Assembly: GCA_044432945.1 (NCBI GenBank)
Contig: JAWXUD010000032.1
Span: 1-18,706 of the forward strand
DNA length: 18,706 nt
Reading direction: 5' to 3'
DNA from: JAWXUD01 sp044432945
GTDB lineage: Bacteria > Cyanobacteriota > Vampirovibrionia > Gastranaerophilales > Gastranaerophilaceae
The translations under genes were made by a program, and so were the position numbers. Shown piece after piece: positions 13,460 through 18,706 of this stretch (position 1 is the first letter of the stretch; every line of letters starts with the position of its first letter). Below the pieces are notes generated by a model. The model did not search any database and had not been told where the DNA came from. It saw only the letters and a list, made by a program, of their open reading frames with translations.

Positions 13460-13846
13460 CTAAACATTCCATTCTCTAAAATTGGTGCTAACTGTTCCAT
13501 CTGGATTATTAACCTTCATCGAAGAAGATTTTAAACTTCCATCGGCATTGAATGAATGCTCAAAAGTTTGCTTAACTTCATATTTTAGACTAAAGAAATT
13601 TCTAACCTTATCTAACACAGTTTTGTTTCTTTTTAATTGCGTAGTTTCTACCGAATATTGATCTATTGTCTTTGAATTACCAATTCCTCCTTCACCAAAT
13701 ACATGAAATACAGCTCTCCTATCACCTAGAGAATTTTCACCTTTTACAATCCTACCCCTAAGACTTAAAATATTATTCACAAAACCTTCCTGAGAATGGG
13801 TACTTACTTTTATATTATTACTATACCTACCTGATAATTTCACCAT
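13460..13846 (-). CDS. Hypothetical protein with DG-type turn repeats
   Basis: This 128-residue protein is not recognised. It has no membrane segment, signal peptide or Cys motif. The C-terminal part contains two similar units, FNADGSLKSSSM and NNPDGTVSTNF (about 100-122), which look like beta-hairpin turns of the kind found in surface or exported repeat proteins. The start is well supported: AAAGGAG lies about 9 nt ahead and a TATAAT box lies at 13874-13879. It sits alone between the HEPN-MNT pair and the rRNA operon, all on the minus strand. Confidence 0.6.
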   Translation of the reverse strand: MVKLSGRYSNNIKVSTHSQEGFVNNILSLRGRIVKGENSLGDRRAVFHVFGEGGIGNSKTIDQYSVETTQLKRNKTVLDKVRNFFSLKYEVKQTFEHSFNADGSLKSSSMKVNNPDGTVSTNFREWNV

Positions 13847-13873
13847 TTTTCTATTCTCCTTTTAGTTATTTAT

Positions 13874-13879
13874 ATTATA
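13874..13879 (-). promoter_or_regulatory. -10 box of the hypothetical gene
   Basis: TATAAT on the minus strand lies 27 nt before the start codon. No convincing -35 is visible; the upstream DNA is the rRNA terminator. Confidence 0.45.
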
Positions 13880-13893
13880 CATAAAACAGTTTT

Positions 13894-13925
13894 AAAAGGA
13901 ACTAACCTTGCGATTAATTCCTTTT
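13894..13925 (-). terminator. Terminator of the rRNA operon
   Basis: Arms AAAAGGAACTAA (13894-13905) and TTAATTCCTTTT (13914-13925) pair with one mismatch around an 8-nt loop, and the minus-strand product ends in T residues. It lies about 10 nt past the 5S end. Confidence 0.65.
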
Positions 13926-13935
13926 TAAAAATAGG

Positions 13936-14052
13936 TGCTGGCAACGAGCTATCTTCCCAGGCGGTGGCCCGCCAAGTATTGTCGCCGCGAAGAGTCTTTA
14001 CGACCGTGTTCGGGATGGGAACGGGTGGTTTCCTCTTGCTTGATCACCAGCG
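13936..14052 (-). rRNA. rrf: 5S ribosomal RNA
   Basis: The minus strand reads GCTGGTGATCAAGC at the 5' end and GTTGCCAGC at the 3' end, which pair as helix I. The conserved loop region CCCATCCCGAACACGG and the GAAGATAGCTCG-type 3' part are present. Length is about 117 nt. Ends are estimated from the terminal helix, give or take a few bases. Confidence 0.93.
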
Positions 14053-14162
14053 AATACTGTTGCATACGCTGAAAAATGCATAAAGATTATAAGCTTCGAA
14101 CTTGCTTTCGCAAATTCTCACGCAATCACTTTTAAACTTGTTTGGTCAAAACCAAACTTGTT
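14053..14162 (-). other. 23S-5S spacer
   Basis: No tRNA is present. Two small hairpins can be seen: GAACTTGC/GCAAATTC (14098-14117), which has a GAAA tetraloop in the minus-strand RNA, and TTTGGT/ACCAAA (14141-14156). They are probably part of precursor processing. Confidence 0.6.
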
Positions 14163-17170
<3,008 letters not shown>

Positions 17171-17509
17171 ATATATAAGTTCCTTTCGGTTCTTATAATT
17201 TAGTTTTCATTGATGATTACGTATATTATTTATTTTTGGATAACATTTTAATGTTATTTGTAATATCTAATATTACGCTTATAATCTTATGCAATTTTCA
17301 ATGTACACGCCGTGTTATAAAGTATAAACTTTAATCTCACGACCAGATGAACTCTGGTAATAGAATAGTCTGAAAACATACTGTGTTAATCAAGTCAGTT
17401 TATCAAGTATAAAAATGATTTTAATTAAAAAACCTTGATAACATTACGACTTCGACCTCGGGATGTAGGCTAATTTTAAAATACATAAAGTATTACCTAA
17501 ATCTCCCTA
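17171..17509 (-). other. 16S-23S internal transcribed spacer without tRNA
   Basis: About 340 nt of AT-rich spacer. No tRNA-Ile or tRNA-Ala sequence was found: the T-arm consensus is absent. It holds a short hairpin ACCAGA/TCTGGT (17342-17358) and an 8-bp inverted repeat TTATCAAG/CTTGATAA (17400-17407 and 17434-17441), which may belong to rRNA processing stems. Confidence 0.7.

Positions 17510-18706
<1,197 letters not shown>

Noticed and set aside
17171..17509. tRNA-Ile or tRNA-Ala in the 16S-23S spacer
   Set aside because: No T-arm or cloverleaf sequence could be found on either strand.

Overview
The window looks like AT-rich bacterial DNA from the non-photosynthetic sister group of Cyanobacteria (Melainabacteria/Vampirovibrionia, probably gut Gastranaerophilales). 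This is inferred from recall, not a search. The grounds are the low GC of the coding part, short proteins opening with an Asn/Gln-rich leader that ends in an F-x-A motif, coaD followed by a DivIVA-like coiled-coil gene as I recall in cyanobacteria, and the general look of the 16S sequence. No mobile element, CRISPR array or tRNA gene was seen.

Layout. 2-346 is the 3' end of a coiled-coil protein gene whose start lies off the window. 475-2475 is a tight run of polyprenyl synthase-like, signal peptidase I and coaD genes. A DivIVA-like gene (2562-3158) follows with its own promoter and terminator. 3315-4647 holds two tandem GNAT acetyltransferase paralogues, the first broken by one in-frame stop. 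pgk (4735-5952) is a monocistron with a strong terminator. 6084-7046 encodes a tagged HExxH protein and abuts, tail to tail, a minus-strand P-loop protein gene (7047-7727). tpiA (7832-8633, minus) carries a one-base frameshift and is divergent from ribE-ribBA (8755-10559), which is followed by a two-domain GNAT gene.

From 11578 to the right end everything runs on the minus strand: another tagged GNAT, a small zinc-ribbon protein, a HEPN-MNT toxin-antitoxin pair, an unknown small protein, then a ribosomal RNA operon (16S-23S-5S). The 16S gene runs off the right edge and lacks about 330 nt of its 5' end.

How the genes work together. Pgk and TpiA are glycolytic. RibE and RibBA cover part of riboflavin synthesis. 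LepB, CoaD, the polyprenyl synthase and the DivIVA-like protein serve export, CoA, isoprenoid and possibly division functions. The accessory part is dominated by small GNAT proteins, several with the same N-terminal tag, and a HEPN-MNT module with an altered modification motif. Two genes (polyprenyl synthase and ribE) have an extended -10 element exactly 6 nt before the ATG, which suggests leaderless transcripts.
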